From Natronospirillum operosum (GTDB taxonomy: Bacteria; Pseudomonadota; Gammaproteobacteria; Pseudomonadales; Natronospirillaceae), in contig NZ_SRMF01000008.1 in NCBI RefSeq assembly GCF_004768465.1, forward strand, positions 1 to 64,000: a DNA stretch of 64,000 nucleotides, read 5' to 3'. Both the position numbers and the translations under genes were made by a program. Every line of letters begins with the position of its first letter. Position 1 is the first letter of the stretch. Of the stretch, positions 47,572 through 59,368 are shown piece by piece. Below the pieces are notes generated by a model that saw only the letters and a list, made by a program, of their open reading frames with translations, searched no databases and was not told the DNA's origin.

Positions 47572-50082
47572 CTAGTGGTGTACCGGCGCCGGGTCTGGCG
47601 CCGGCGGCTCCGGCTCGGTGCCGTAGAGGATGCTGAACACCTCGTGATAGTGCCGGGCAAAGTGGGCCGTCAGCCCGGCGCGCAGGTAGTCGGGCAGTTC
47701 CTCGTAGTCGCCCCGGTTCGCCGCCGGCATGATGACGGTATCGATGCCCCGGCGCCGCGCCGCAATGATCTTCTCACGCACCCCGCCGATGGGCAGTACC
47801 TGACCGGTCAGCGTCAGTTCACCCGTCATGGCGACCCGTTCCAGCGGGGCCTGCTGTCGGGCCAGTGATACCAGGGCCGAAGCCATGGTGATACCGGCAC
47901 TGGGACCATCCTTTGGCGTCGCCCCCTCGGGTACATGCAGGTGCACGAAGGCCTGGTCGAAGAAGGCTTCATCTATGCCATAGTCCGGCAAGTGAGCACA
48001 CACATAGGAGTAGGCAATCTCGGCCGACTCCTTCATGACATCACCCAGCTTGCCGGTCAGACGAAAGCCCCGGTTCTGCCCGTGAATGCGGGTGGCCTCG
48101 ACCGGCAGGGTGGCACCGCCCATGGCCGTCCAGGCCAACCCCGTTGCCACTCCGATGCCGGCCAGTTGCTGCTCGGCCTTGAAGATCGGATTGCCCAGCA
48201 GCTCGGTGACCCGGCGCGGCGTGATCTGCAGCGACTGGTCAGGCTCTTCCAGCAGCTGCACCACTGACTTGCGCACAATCTTGGCCAGCTGCTTTTCCAG
48301 GTTGCGCACCCCGGCTTCGCGGGCATAGCCCTCGATCACCTCGCGCAGCGCCTTGCGGGTGATGCGCAGGTCCTTCTTCTTTACGCCGGCCCGTTCCAGT
48401 TGCCGCGGCCACAGATGATTGCGGGCGATATCGACCTTCTCTTCGGTCAGATAACCGGACAGCCGAATCACATCCATGCGGTCCAGCAGTGGCCCCGGGA
48501 TGCTGTCGAGCGTATTGGCGGTACAGATGAACATGACCTGACTGAGATCCAGCCGCAGGTCCAGATAATGATCGAGAAACTCGGCATTCTGTTCCGGGTC
48601 CAGGGTCTCCAGCAGGGCCGAAGCCGGATCACCCTGGAACGAGGCCGACAGCTTGTCCACTTCATCCAGCATGATCACCGGGTTCATGGTGCCGACCGTT
48701 TTCAGCGCCTGCACGAACTTGCCCGGCATGGCGCCGATATAGGTGCGTCGATGGCCCTTGATCTCGGCCTCGTCACGCATGCCGCCCACGCTGAATCGAT
48801 AGAAGGGCCGGTTCAGGGCCTCGGCCACGCTCCTGCCAATGGAGGTCTTGCCGACCCCGGGCGGGCCAACCAGCAGCAGTATCGAGCCATTGATGCTGCC
48901 GCGATAGGCGCCCACGGCAATGAATTCGATAATGCGGTCCTTCACATCGCCCAGGCCATCGTGGTCCCGATCCAGAATACGACGCGCACGTCTGATATCG
49001 AAGCGGTCCTTGCCGGTCAGCCCCCAGGGCAGGCTGGTGGCCCAGTCCAGGTAATTGCGTGTCACCCCGTATTCGGGCGACCCCGACTCCAGCACCTTCA
49101 GCTTGTCGAGCTCTTCCTGAATGCGCTGCTCTGCCTCGGCCGTCAGCGTCTTGCCTTCCAGCCGCGCAGTAAAGGTATCGACATCACTGGTCTGGTCATC
49201 CTTGGACAGGCCCAGTTCCTTCTGGATGACTTTCAGTTGCTCACGCAGAAAGAATTCACGCTGCCGCTTCTGGATCTTGTCATTGACCTCTTCCTGCAGC
49301 TCGGTATGCAGGCGCACCACCTCGATTTCGCGTTTGAGCAACGGCAAGACCTGCTGCAGCCGCGGCAGCAGGTCTGCTTCATCCAGTACACCCTGGAGAT
49401 CACCCCCCTTGCCGGTGGTAATGGCGGCCGCAATATCGGCCAGCGGGCCAGGGTCATTGGGTGAGAACCGCTGCAGATAGTGCTTCAGTTCTTCACCATA
49501 CAGCGGGTTGGTGGGTACCAGCTCCTTGATCGCGGAAATCACCGCCATGGCATAGGCCTTGACCTCATCTTCCGGCCCCTCGGCTTCGCTGGGATAGCGT
49601 GCTTCGATCAGATAGGGCGCCTTGCGGCTCAGCCACTGACTGATCTGCACCCGGGTCAGGCCCTCGGCCACAAACTGCAGCGTGTTCTTTTCCCGCTTCA
49701 ACTGGTGCACGCGCACCAGGGTACCAGTCGCGGGCACATCCTCCGGACTCAGGGTATTGCCGGCGGCCTCGAAATCCTCCACAAAGAACAGCGCCAGCAT
49801 GCGATGCGGCGTGTTCATCACGCGCTCCAGGGTTTCGCCCCAGAGATCGAAGTCGAGCACCACCGGCATGATCTGGGCCGGAAAGAAGGGCCGACTGTTG
49901 AGGGGGATCACATAGAGGCGCTGGGGACGAACATCATTGGCCTGCACCAGGCCGGTTTTGGCGCCGCTCTCGGCAGCACCGGACTGTTCCGGATCACGAT
50001 CGGCAAAAAGGATTTCAGCTGGACTCATGACACCTGCCTTGTTGGGAGTCGCCGACTCGAGCTCGGCGCTGTGTGTGTTCAC
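47572..50082 (-). CDS. lon: ATP-dependent Lon-family protease (AsrA-like second Lon)
   Basis: An 836-residue Lon protein: N-terminal substrate domain (about 50-250), AAA+ module with Walker A GPPGVGKT at residues 406-413, and protease domain with the Ser728-Lys771 dyad (KDGPSAGITMA and REKIIAARRRG). The start is GTG 50082 after GGGAG. The segment LTGKLGDVMKESAEIAYSYV and a long N-terminal leader resemble the second Lon of Pseudomonas rather than the main Lon encoded near clpX; this is from memory. It lies after aroE and has its own heat-shock-like promoter. Confidence 0.93.
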   Translation of the reverse strand: MNTHSAELESATPNKAGVMSPAEILFADRDPEQSGAAESGAKTGLVQANDVRPQRLYVIPLNSRPFFPAQIMPVVLDFDLWGETLERVMNTPHRMLALFFVEDFEAAGNTLSPEDVPATGTLVRVHQLKREKNTLQFVAEGLTRVQISQWLSRKAPYLIEARYPSEAEGPEDEVKAYAMAVISAIKELVPTNPLYGEELKHYLQRFSPNDPGPLADIAAAITTGKGGDLQGVLDEADLLPRLQQVLPLLKREIEVVRLHTELQEEVNDKIQKRQREFFLREQLKVIQKELGLSKDDQTSDVDTFTARLEGKTLTAEAEQRIQEELDKLKVLESGSPEYGVTRNYLDWATSLPWGLTGKDRFDIRRARRILDRDHDGLGDVKDRIIEFIAVGAYRGSINGSILLLVGPPGVGKTSIGRSVAEALNRPFYRFSVGGMRDEAEIKGHRRTYIGAMPGKFVQALKTVGTMNPVIMLDEVDKLSASFQGDPASALLETLDPEQNAEFLDHYLDLRLDLSQVMFICTANTLDSIPGPLLDRMDVIRLSGYLTEEKVDIARNHLWPRQLERAGVKKKDLRITRKALREVIEGYAREAGVRNLEKQLAKIVRKSVVQLLEEPDQSLQITPRRVTELLGNPIFKAEQQLAGIGVATGLAWTAMGGATLPVEATRIHGQNRGFRLTGKLGDVMKESAEIAYSYVCAHLPDYGIDEAFFDQAFVHLHVPEGATPKDGPSAGITMASALVSLARQQAPLERVAMTGELTLTGQVLPIGGVREKIIAARRRGIDTVIMPAANRGDYEELPDYLRAGLTAHFARHYHEVFSILYGTEPEPPAPDPAPVHH

Positions 50083-50094
50083 TCACTCCCTGCT

Positions 50095-50118
50095 AGATAG
50101 GCGTCACTTGGGCAAATT

Positions 50119-50123
<5 letters not shown>
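50095..50123 (-). promoter_or_regulatory. Sigma32-like heat-shock promoter for lon
   Basis: On the minus strand ATTGAAA (50123-50117), a 14-bp spacer, and GCCTATCT (50102-50095). The heat-shock consensus is CTTGAAA, 13-15 bp, CCCCATNT. The -35 matches six of seven and the -10 six of eight (counting N). The -35 overlaps the aroE stop codon and the -10 is 12 bases before the lon GTG, so the leader would be very short. Confidence 0.5.
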
Positions 50124-51899
<1,776 letters not shown>

Positions 51900-52451
51900 T
51901 CAACGCAGTCTCGTCCCGGTCACCAGGTCCCGAATGGTGGACGGCTGCGCGGCACCACCCGTCGGCCCGGAGATATAACAGTCAACATCGTCGCCCAGCC
52001 AGTAGCGCACCTGCCATTCGTGGCGGCCGGCGCGGCGGCCACTGCGGTTGGCACTGGTGGACACCAGCGGCATTCCCAGTATGGAAGTCAGCGTCGCTAT
52101 GGTCGGGTGGGCACTCAGGCGCATCGCCACTGTGGACTGACCACCGGTTATCCAGTCGGGCATGCCGGGTGGTCGGGGAATCAGCCAGGTCACCGGTCCG
52201 GGCCAGGTGGCGGTCAGTTGCGCGTGCTGCGGCGCGGACAGATGTTCCAGCCAGGGCGCCAGCACGGCCCATTGGCCGGCGACCAGAATCAGACCCTTGT
52301 GCAGCGGGCGCTGCTTCAGCGTCAGCAGCCGCCCAACCGCCACCTGATCCCAGGGGTTGCAACCCAGACCCCAGACCGCTTCGGTGGGATAGGCCAGCAG
52401 GCCACCCTGCCAGAAAGCAGCGCGCACCTGTTCGGGGTTCAGCCAGGTCAT
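51900..52451 (-). CDS. tsaC: Threonylcarbamoyl-AMP synthase
   Basis: A 183-residue single-domain YrdC protein with GGLLAYPTEAVWGLGCNP, the LKQRPLHKGLILVAG nucleotide/substrate loop, GPVTWLIPRP and VSTSANRSG. It makes the threonylcarbamoyl adenylate used for t6A37 in tRNAs that read ANN codons. Short form, as in E. coli. It lies downstream of dprA and upstream of hemF. Confidence 0.96.
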   Translation of the reverse strand: MTWLNPEQVRAAFWQGGLLAYPTEAVWGLGCNPWDQVAVGRLLTLKQRPLHKGLILVAGQWAVLAPWLEHLSAPQHAQLTATWPGPVTWLIPRPPGMPDWITGGQSTVAMRLSAHPTIATLTSILGMPLVSTSANRSGRRAGRHEWQVRYWLGDDVDCYISGPTGGAAQPSTIRDLVTGTRLR

Positions 52452-52543
52452 GCTCGGTCAATCGCCTCCGCCTCGATTCATCCTGCCCGGCTCAGCCGGG
52501 TGCCGGAGCAGCACCATGCACCCCGGGATGGGCGCATTGTACT

Positions 52544-53659
52544 TCAGGGACCCTGCAGACGCACATAGCTGCCGCCCTGAACGCCGATCAGCCCGGCCAG
52601 TTCCAGCTCCAGCAGCGGCTCGTACAGGGATTCCGGTTCACAATCCAGCGTCAGCGCCAGTGTTTCCAGAGCCGTGGGCAGCGTGCCCACGGCGGCAAAG
52701 ACACGGGCCTGATCTTCCGACAGCGCAGGACCACCCGGGGTTTCGCCCTGGGTGCCGCCCTGGTACTCGGGGTAGAGGTCCAGCGCCACCGACCAGTGAT
52801 CGGCCACCATGGCGCCGTCGCGCAGCAGGGCATTGGTGCCGGCCGCACCGGGTGCAAAGGGATGACCGGGCACGGCCAGCACATCACGGCCGAATTCCCC
52901 GGCCAGGCGTGCCGTGATCAGGGAGCCGCTGCGTTCGGCGGCTTCCACCACCAGCACCGCCCGCGCCAATGCAGCCACCAGCCGGTTGCGGCGCGGAAAG
53001 TTGGCTGCCTTGGGTGGTGCCCAGGGTGGCAACTCGGAAATGACGGCGCCGTGCTGGTCCACAATCTGCGCGGCCAGGGCTTCATGGCCCGCCGGATAGA
53101 GATCATCCAGCCCGCTGCCAATCACGGCTATGGTTTGTCCAGCGGCGTCCAGCGCACCCTGATGGGCCGCCGCGTCAATGCCACGGGCCAGGCCGCTGGT
53201 GATCGGCAGGCCAGCCGCAGCCAGCGCCCGGCTCCAGTCATGGGCCAATTGACGACTGCTGGCCTGCGGGTGACGGGAGCCGACGACAGCCAGTTGCGGC
53301 TGGCTCAGCAGTGGCGCCGAACCTTGCACATAGAGAACCGGCGGCGGGTCGGGCAGGATATCCATCAGGGCGGCCGGAAAGTCAGCATCGCCCGGGGTCA
53401 GCAATTGATTGCCCGGTCGGGCCGCCCAGTTGGCAACCCGCTTGAGGTCGGGCAACGCCTGCCAGGGGTCCTGCAGATTGAACAACACGGCCTGGGCCAG
53501 CAGGCGTGGCCAGCCCATGGCCTGCAAGGCACTGGGAGTGAGGTGCTCCAGTGCTCTGGGGGAGCCGTGGTGCATCAGCAACTGCTGCAGACGACGCCCG
53601 GTGAGGCCGGGTGTCAGGTGCAATACCAGCCAGGGCAGCTGGTCTCGATCAATGGTCAT
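52544..53659 (-). CDS. dprA: DNA-processing protein DprA
   Basis: A 371-residue protein. The Rossmann core shows AVVGSRHPQASSRQ, SGLARGIDAAAHQGAL, TIAVIGSGLDDLYPAGHEAL and FPRRNRLVAALARAVLVVEA; a C-terminal winged-helix (DprA_WH) covers about residues 300-371. It binds incoming single-stranded DNA and loads RecA during transformation, and may have other roles in non-competent species. Start ATG 53659. Confidence 0.95.
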   Translation of the reverse strand: MTIDRDQLPWLVLHLTPGLTGRRLQQLLMHHGSPRALEHLTPSALQAMGWPRLLAQAVLFNLQDPWQALPDLKRVANWAARPGNQLLTPGDADFPAALMDILPDPPPVLYVQGSAPLLSQPQLAVVGSRHPQASSRQLAHDWSRALAAAGLPITSGLARGIDAAAHQGALDAAGQTIAVIGSGLDDLYPAGHEALAAQIVDQHGAVISELPPWAPPKAANFPRRNRLVAALARAVLVVEAAERSGSLITARLAGEFGRDVLAVPGHPFAPGAAGTNALLRDGAMVADHWSVALDLYPEYQGGTQGETPGGPALSEDQARVFAAVGTLPTALETLALTLDCEPESLYEPLLELELAGLIGVQGGSYVRLQGP

Positions 53660-53726
53660 GACTACATCCCTGTTGTTACAGATTCATGGTTGCCGGGGTC
53701 GCGCCGACCAACTGTTTTCTGCCGCA

Positions 53727-53743
53727 CCCACAGTCCCTGTGGG
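53727..53743. other. Hairpin between the LysM gene and dprA
   Basis: CCCACAG and CTGTGGG with a three-base loop, in the 107-base gap between two minus-strand genes. No T-run follows on the minus strand. It may weaken read-through or mark the LysM mRNA 3' end. Confidence 0.35.
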
Positions 53744-53766
53744 CGCACGCGAGGTCCGCGCCCGGC

Positions 53767-54858
53767 TCAGGGCAGGCTGGACAACTCCGGTGACTGGATG
53801 TGGTCGCCGACGCGGATGGTGTTGGTGGCATTCATGACCAGCCCGTAGGAAAGCCGGTCAAAGACCCGGAACACCATCAGGCTGCCGGAACGATCACCCG
53901 GCAGCTGCAGCACATCATTGTTCAGCGGATCGCGGATTTGCTCACCCGGGCGGGCAATGTCGAAAACATGGCCTTCGGTAACCCCATCTGCGGCACCGCG
54001 ATTGAGCAGGACCACATCAAACTGACCGATCAGTTGGCCCCCGTCTGCCTTGTTGAGAATGACCCCGGTCAGGTCCCGATCAGGTGCTGCCGGGAAAAAG
54101 ACGCTGCTTGGGGACTCGCGGCTGACCAGCAGCAGGCGGTCGCCGACGCGGATATTCTGCCGGGACTGCGTCAGCTGTACGCGGGCAATATCATCCTGCC
54201 GGGTTTCCAGTTCAGCCATGCCCAGAGCTATTGCCTCAATGCCCAGAGTCTCCCGGGTTTCAGCATCCACATAACGCTCTCCGCGCCGGAACACCTCATA
54301 GCGGTCCCCGGTTTCGCCCCAGTCACTGCCACGGGCGTAGATGCGATCGCCGGCGCCCAGCACAATGCGGCCTTCATCGCCGCCCACCACATAGGCCGCC
54401 TCGTCGAGGCGGTCCTCGCTGACGATCAGACTGCGGCTCAGGAAAGCTGAGATGCGCTCGCGGGGAATGGTCGGAATGGCGCCATCAAGGGTCTCAACGC
54501 GCACACGCGGGCTCAGCCGCACAGTGCCGTCGTCGTCCATGTCGTCTTCGGTCAGACGCATGGTCTGCTCGGCCCGTTCATCGATGGTCAGCCTGGGTTC
54601 ACCGTCAACCCAGGTCAGGCGCAGCACATCGCCGGGGTAGATCAGATGGGGATTGTCGACCTGGGGGTTGATCAGCCAGATGTCTTCCCAGCGCCAGGGT
54701 TCATGCAGATACATCCGGGCGATGTCCCACAGCGTATCCCCTCGTTGCACTATATATTGTTCTGGTACATCCGGGCGCAGTGTCAGCTCATCCGCCCACA
54801 GGGGCGGGGCGCACAGCAGGCTCAGTGACAAAGCCGGGCCGATCAGCCATTTTTTCAT
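53767..54858 (-). CDS. Secreted LysM-domain protein
   Basis: A 363-residue protein starting MKKWLIGPALSLSLL with a signal peptide (cleavage likely after residue 22, LWA/DE). One LysM domain is at about residues 35-82 (YIVQRGDTLWDIARMYL ... YPGDVLRL), which binds peptidoglycan; the remaining 280 residues look like repeated beta-rich segments. The family is found next to dprA and divergent from def in many gammaproteobacteria, as here, and is probably a periplasmic cell-wall-associated protein. Exact function unknown. An upstream in-frame extension is rejected. Confidence 0.9.
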   Translation of the reverse strand: MKKWLIGPALSLSLLCAPPLWADELTLRPDVPEQYIVQRGDTLWDIARMYLHEPWRWEDIWLINPQVDNPHLIYPGDVLRLTWVDGEPRLTIDERAEQTMRLTEDDMDDDGTVRLSPRVRVETLDGAIPTIPRERISAFLSRSLIVSEDRLDEAAYVVGGDEGRIVLGAGDRIYARGSDWGETGDRYEVFRRGERYVDAETRETLGIEAIALGMAELETRQDDIARVQLTQSRQNIRVGDRLLLVSRESPSSVFFPAAPDRDLTGVILNKADGGQLIGQFDVVLLNRGAADGVTEGHVFDIARPGEQIRDPLNNDVLQLPGDRSGSLMVFRVFDRLSYGLVMNATNTIRVGDHIQSPELSSLP

Positions 54859-54933
54859 TGTTGCCGTCCCTAATCGGTCAATTGACGAGGGCACGGACAC
54901 TGTCCTGAGGTCCCCCGGGCCGTCCGAATGATG

Positions 54934-54939
54934 TATAAT
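54934..54939 (+). promoter_or_regulatory. Probable -10 element for the def operon
   Basis: TATAAT, an exact consensus -10, in the 231-bp divergent gap between the LysM gene and def, about 150 bases before the def start. The -35 region is C-rich and does not match, so the promoter may need an activator or the true site may be closer to def. Confidence 0.35.
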
Positions 54940-55089
54940 GATGGCCAGTCTGCGTGCAAGCTTAAACCAATTTGGCAACCCTGAAAACGCAACGGACAGG
55001 GGCACAGGGCGCTCAGACCACTACAAGGGCCACGGGGTGACAAAACTGTGGCCCGGTTCAAACTTTTATCACGTCGCGAGGCCGAACAC

Positions 55090-55593
55090 ATGGCAAAACT
55101 CGACATTCTGGAATTTCCGGATCCGCGTCTGCGCACCAAGGCCAGGCCGGTGGAAGCAGTGGACGACAGCATCCGCCAGCTGTGCGACGACATGCTGGAA
55201 ACCATGTATGACGCGCCGGGCATTGGCCTGGCCGCCACCCAGGTCAATGTGCACCAGCGCATCATCGTGGTGGATGTCTCGGAAGACCAGTCCGAGCCAC
55301 ATGTCTTCATCAACCCCGAGCTGGAACTGCTCGGCGAAGACATCCAGTACCCGGAGGGCTGCCTGTCGGTACCCGGCTACTATGAGGAGGTCACCCGCAA
55401 GGACCATATTCGGGTACAGGCCCTGGACCAGCACGGCGAGTCTTTCACCATGGAAGCGCATGACCTGCTGGCCATCTGTATCCAGCACGAGTGCGATCAT
55501 CTGGACGGCAAGCTGTTTGTGGACTATCTGTCGACGCTGAAACGCGGCCGCATTCGCAAGAAGCTGGAAAAAGCACACCGGGCGACGGCCTGA
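55090..55593 (+). CDS. def: Peptide deformylase
   Basis: A 167-residue metalloenzyme starting [14 protein letters not shown], with GAGG upstream; an in-frame extension of 14 codons is rejected. The three motifs are present: [17 protein letters not shown] with metal ligand Cys91, and QHECDHLDG with His133, Glu134 and His137. It removes the formyl group from new proteins at the ribosome. It is the first gene of def-fmt-rsmB-trkA-trkH. Confidence 0.97.
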   Translation: MAKLDILEFPDPRLRTKARPVEAVDDSIRQLCDDMLETMYDAPGIGLAATQVNVHQRIIVVDVSEDQSEPHVFINPELELLGEDIQYPEGCLSVPGYYEEVTRKDHIRVQALDQHGESFTMEAHDLLAICIQHECDHLDGKLFVDYLSTLKRGRIRKKLEKAHRATA

Positions 55594-55657
55594 GCGCCGT
55601 CGGTCCGGGCTTGCCTGCCCACCACCCGACTCACTGACCAGAAGGATTCTGCCAAGC

Positions 55658-56599
55658 ATGCCTGAGGTGCAGCGCATCGTGTTTGCGGGCACGCCGGATT
55701 TCGCCGCCCGGCCGTTACAGCAGTTGCTGGACGCCGGTGTCCGTCCGGTCGCCGTCTATACCCAGCCCGACCGGCCCGCCGGCAGGGGCCGCCAGGCCTC
55801 GGCGTCGCCGGTCAAGCAGACGGCGGTGGCAGCAGGTCTGCCGGTCTTCCAGCCGCCACATTTCCGTGACCAGACCAGCCTGGACGAATTGCAGGCCCTG
55901 CAACCCGATCTGATGATTGTAGTGGCCTACGGGCTGCTGCTGCCCACGGCAGTCCTGACCACACCCCGCCTCGGTTGCATCAATGTGCATGCGTCACTGC
56001 TGCCGCGCTGGCGTGGCGCGGCGCCGATTCAGCGCGCACTCGAAGCAGGCGACACCGAGTCCGGCGTTACCCTGATGCAGATGGATGCCGGCCTCGATAC
56101 CGGCCCCATGATCGCCGAGCGGCGCCTGCCTCTGCCCGCAACCATGACCGGCGGCGAACTGCATGATGCCCTGGCCGAACTGGGCGCCCAGCTGTTGCTG
56201 GAGACGCTGCCCGATATCGAACAGAAACTGGCGGCCGCACGCCCGCAACCCGACACCGGCGTCACCTATGCCCACAAGCTGAGCAAACAGGAAGGCCAGT
56301 TGGACTGGCAGCAGTCTGCACAGGCGCTGGCCAATCGGGTGCGGGCCTTCAACCCCTGGCCCGTATGCTGGTTCGAATGGCAGGGCAAGCCGGTGCGGGT
56401 CTGGTCGGCGCAGGCAGACAGTGCAGAGGCAACCCGGCCGGGCACCGTCAGACGGTCCGATGAACGCCTATACATAGCCACCGGCGACGGCTGGCTGGAA
56501 CTGCTGCAGGTACAGCCGGCCGGCAAGAAAGCCATGCCGGTGGCAGACTGGCTGCGCGGCTCCGGGCAGGCTCTGCAATCCGGCGAGGTACTGACCTGA
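55658..56599 (+). CDS. fmt: Methionyl-tRNA formyltransferase
   Basis: A 313-residue protein with the N-terminal formyltransferase domain (VFAGTPDFAARPLQQLL, the folate-site motif VHASLLPRWRGAAPIQRAL) and the C-terminal OB-like domain that holds tRNA. It formylates initiator Met-tRNA, the counterpart of def. It ends with TGA sharing one base with the rsmB ATG. Confidence 0.97.
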   Translation: MPEVQRIVFAGTPDFAARPLQQLLDAGVRPVAVYTQPDRPAGRGRQASASPVKQTAVAAGLPVFQPPHFRDQTSLDELQALQPDLMIVVAYGLLLPTAVLTTPRLGCINVHASLLPRWRGAAPIQRALEAGDTESGVTLMQMDAGLDTGPMIAERRLPLPATMTGGELHDALAELGAQLLLETLPDIEQKLAAARPQPDTGVTYAHKLSKQEGQLDWQQSAQALANRVRAFNPWPVCWFEWQGKPVRVWSAQADSAEATRPGTVRRSDERLYIATGDGWLELLQVQPAGKKAMPVADWLRGSGQALQSGEVLT

Positions 56600-57987
56600 T
56601 GCCAGCCGCCCGTGTTGCCGCCTGTCTCTGTGTCCGCCTGGTCTGGCAGGAACAGCAATCACTCGCCGAATGCCTGCCGGCGGCCCTGGATCAGGTGCCG
56701 GCACGAGACCGTGGTTTTGTGCAGGCGCTGGTCTATCAGACCATCCGGCATTTTCAGGAACTGGATGCCCTGGCCCGCAGCGCGCTCAACAAGCCCCTCA
56801 AGCGCAAGGATGGCGACATCCACAGCCTGATCCTGGTCGGCCTGTGCCAGCTGCGCTATATGGACACCCCCGACCATGCCCTGGTCAACGCCACGGTCGA
56901 AGCCACACAGGTCCTCAACAAACCCTGGGCCCGGGGTCTGGTCAATGCGCTGTTGCGCAAAGCCATTCGCGGCCAGCTGACCGCACCCGCAACCGAAGAA
57001 GCACGCTGGAATCATCCGGCCTGGCTGCTCAAACAGTTTCGCGCCGCCTGGCCGGACCACTGGCAGAGCCTGGTGGAGGCCAATCAGACGCCGGGGCCCA
57101 TGACGCTGCGCCTCAACCTGCAGCAGCAAACCCGAGCTGACTGGCTGACCACACTGGAAGCAGCCGGTCTGGCCGGCCAGCCGACCCGGATCAGCCCCTA
57201 TGGCGTCACTTTGACCGAAGCCGGCCCGGTGGATACGATTCCCGGCTTCAGTGACGGTCAGGTGTCGGTGCAGGATGAAGCGGCACAGATGGCCGTTCAC
57301 TGGCTTGAGCCGCAACCCGGCGAACGGATACTGGATGCCTGTGCCGCGCCCGGCGGCAAGACCGGGCATATTCTGGAACTGACCGGTGGCCGTGCCGAAG
57401 TCACTGCACTGGACATCAGCGGGCGCCGCCTGGCCCGGGTGGAAGAGAACCTGCAGCGCCTGGGCCTGCAGGCCACCCTGAAGAAAGCCGCCGCCGAACA
57501 GCCGGATCAGTGGTGGGATGGCCAGCCCTTCGATCGCATTCTGCTGGATGTCCCCTGTTCCGGCACCGGCGTGATCCGGCGCCATCCCGACATCAAGCTG
57601 ATCCGACGCCCCGACGATGTCGCCACCCTGGTGGCACTGCAGGCCAGACTGCTGGATGTCGCCTGGACTGCCCTCAAACCGGGCGGCACCCTGCTCTATG
57701 CCACCTGCTCCGTGCTGCCGGAAGAAAACAGCGCCCAGATAGAGCAGTTTCTGGCCCGCACGCCCGGGGCTGACATTGAGCCACTGCCCTACCCGGACGG
57801 GGTGACTGAAACCCATGGACTTCCCGGACCACTCGGTGAACAATGGCTGCCACAGAAGGACGGTGCCGACGGATTCTACTACTGCCGCCTGCGCAAACAC
57901 CCGGATAACGGGAGTTCGACGCAGTCCGGCGAGTCGGGAATCGCGCCGGCACCGCAAGACCCCGGCGCCGGACGGAACATACCATGA
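56599..57987 (+). CDS. rsmB: 16S rRNA (cytosine967-C5)-methyltransferase
   Basis: A 462-residue protein: an N-terminal NusB-like RNA-binding domain (about 1-135) and a SAM-dependent methyltransferase domain with [17 protein letters not shown], the Cys of [17 protein letters not shown], and the catalytic Cys of [14 protein letters not shown]. Its C terminus has a Pro/Gly-rich tail of about 30 residues beyond the usual end. It overlaps trkA by four bases. Confidence 0.96.
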   Translation: MPAARVAACLCVRLVWQEQQSLAECLPAALDQVPARDRGFVQALVYQTIRHFQELDALARSALNKPLKRKDGDIHSLILVGLCQLRYMDTPDHALVNATVEATQVLNKPWARGLVNALLRKAIRGQLTAPATEEARWNHPAWLLKQFRAAWPDHWQSLVEANQTPGPMTLRLNLQQQTRADWLTTLEAAGLAGQPTRISPYGVTLTEAGPVDTIPGFSDGQVSVQDEAAQMAVHWLEPQPGERILDACAAPGGKTGHILELTGGRAEVTALDISGRRLARVEENLQRLGLQATLKKAAAEQPDQWWDGQPFDRILLDVPCSGTGVIRRHPDIKLIRRPDDVATLVALQARLLDVAWTALKPGGTLLYATCSVLPEENSAQIEQFLARTPGADIEPLPYPDGVTETHGLPGPLGEQWLPQKDGADGFYYCRLRKHPDNGSSTQSGESGIAPAPQDPGAGRNIP

Positions 57988-59360
57988 AGATCGTCATACT
58001 GGGGGCCGGTCAGGTAGGCGGCAGCCTGGCTGACACCCTGGCCCACGAAGACAACGACATCACCCTGGTCGACACCGATCTGGAGCGCCTGCGCGACCTG
58101 CAGGAACGTCTCGATATCCGCACCGTGCACGGCATGGCCTCGCACCCCACGGTGATGAGTCAGGCCGGAGCCGACGAGGCCGACCTGATCATCTGTGTCA
58201 CCAGCAGTGATGAGGTCAATATGGCCGCCTCCCAGGTGGCCCTGGCCCTGTTCAAGACTCCGACCAAGATAGCGCGCATCCGCAACCCGGATTACCTGAA
58301 ACATGCGGATGCCCTGTTTCGCACCGAGGCCTGCCCCGTTGATGTACTGATCAGCCCGGAACAGGTGGTCTGCGACTATATCCGGCGGCTGATCGAACAT
58401 CCAGGTGCCCTGCAGGTACTCGATTTCGCCGAGGGTCACATCAAGCTGGTCGGCGTGCGCGCCTATGAAGGCGGGCCCCTGGTGGGCCAGGAACTGCGTT
58501 TTCTGAAGCAGCACATGCCGAATGTACCAGCCCGGGTGGCGGCCATCTTCCGCAAGGACAGGCCCATTCTGCCCGAGGGCAATACCCGCATCGAACCCGG
58601 TGACGAAGTCTTCTTCATAGCCGCCAGCGCCAATATCCGCGCCGTCATGAGTGAACTGCGGCGCAAGGAAGTGGCCTACAAGCGCATCCTGATCGCCGGC
58701 GGCGGCAATATCGGTTTTCGGCTGGCCTCGTCCATTGAACACCGCTACCGCGTCAAGTTGCTCGAGCGGAACCCCGAGCGCTGTCATCATCTGTCCGAGC
58801 ATCTGAACAACACCGTGGTGCTGCAGGGCAATGCCTCCGATCAGGAACTGCTGATCAGCGAGAATATCGAGGACACCGATATCTTCATCTCCCTGACCAA
58901 TGATGATGAAGCCAACATCATGTCCTCCATGCTGGCCAAGCGCCTGGGTGCACGCAAGGTGATGGCGCTGATCAACAACCCGGCCTATGTCGACCTGGTG
59001 CAGGGCGGTGAAATCGACATTGCCATTTCACCGTCGCTGGCCACCATCGGCAGCCTGCTGACCCATGTGCGCCGGGGCGATATCGTCAATGTGCATTCAC
59101 TGCGTCGGGGGGCCGCAGAAGCCGTGGAGGCGGTGGCACACGGCGATCGCAACAGCTCCCGGGTAGTCGGGCGCAATATCGCCGACATCGACCTGCCGGA
59201 AGGCACCACCATTGGTGCCGTGGTCCGGGAGGGGGAGGTCATCATGGCGCATCGCGGGCTGGTGATCGAGGCCGAAGACCATGTGATCCTCTTTCTGATG
59301 AACAAGAAACGGATTCGTGACGTGGAGCGGCTGTTCCAGGTCGGACTGACTTTCTTCTAG
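57984..59360 (+). CDS. trkA: Trk potassium uptake regulator TrkA
   Basis: A 458-residue cytoplasmic protein with two RCK (TrkA_N/TrkA_C) units. The first NAD(H) site is [19 protein letters not shown] (residues 2-20), the second [17 protein letters not shown] (about 237-253). It gates the TrkH channel in response to nucleotides. It is directly upstream of trkH, eight bases apart, so both parts of the system are co-expressed. Confidence 0.97.
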   Translation: MKIVILGAGQVGGSLADTLAHEDNDITLVDTDLERLRDLQERLDIRTVHGMASHPTVMSQAGADEADLIICVTSSDEVNMAASQVALALFKTPTKIARIRNPDYLKHADALFRTEACPVDVLISPEQVVCDYIRRLIEHPGALQVLDFAEGHIKLVGVRAYEGGPLVGQELRFLKQHMPNVPARVAAIFRKDRPILPEGNTRIEPGDEVFFIAASANIRAVMSELRRKEVAYKRILIAGGGNIGFRLASSIEHRYRVKLLERNPERCHHLSEHLNNTVVLQGNASDQELLISENIEDTDIFISLTNDDEANIMSSMLAKRLGARKVMALINNPAYVDLVQGGEIDIAISPSLATIGSLLTHVRRGDIVNVHSLRRGAAEAVEAVAHGDRNSSRVVGRNIADIDLPEGTTIGAVVREGEVIMAHRGLVIEAEDHVILFLMNKKRIRDVERLFQVGLTFF

Positions 59361-59368
59361 GGACTGGC

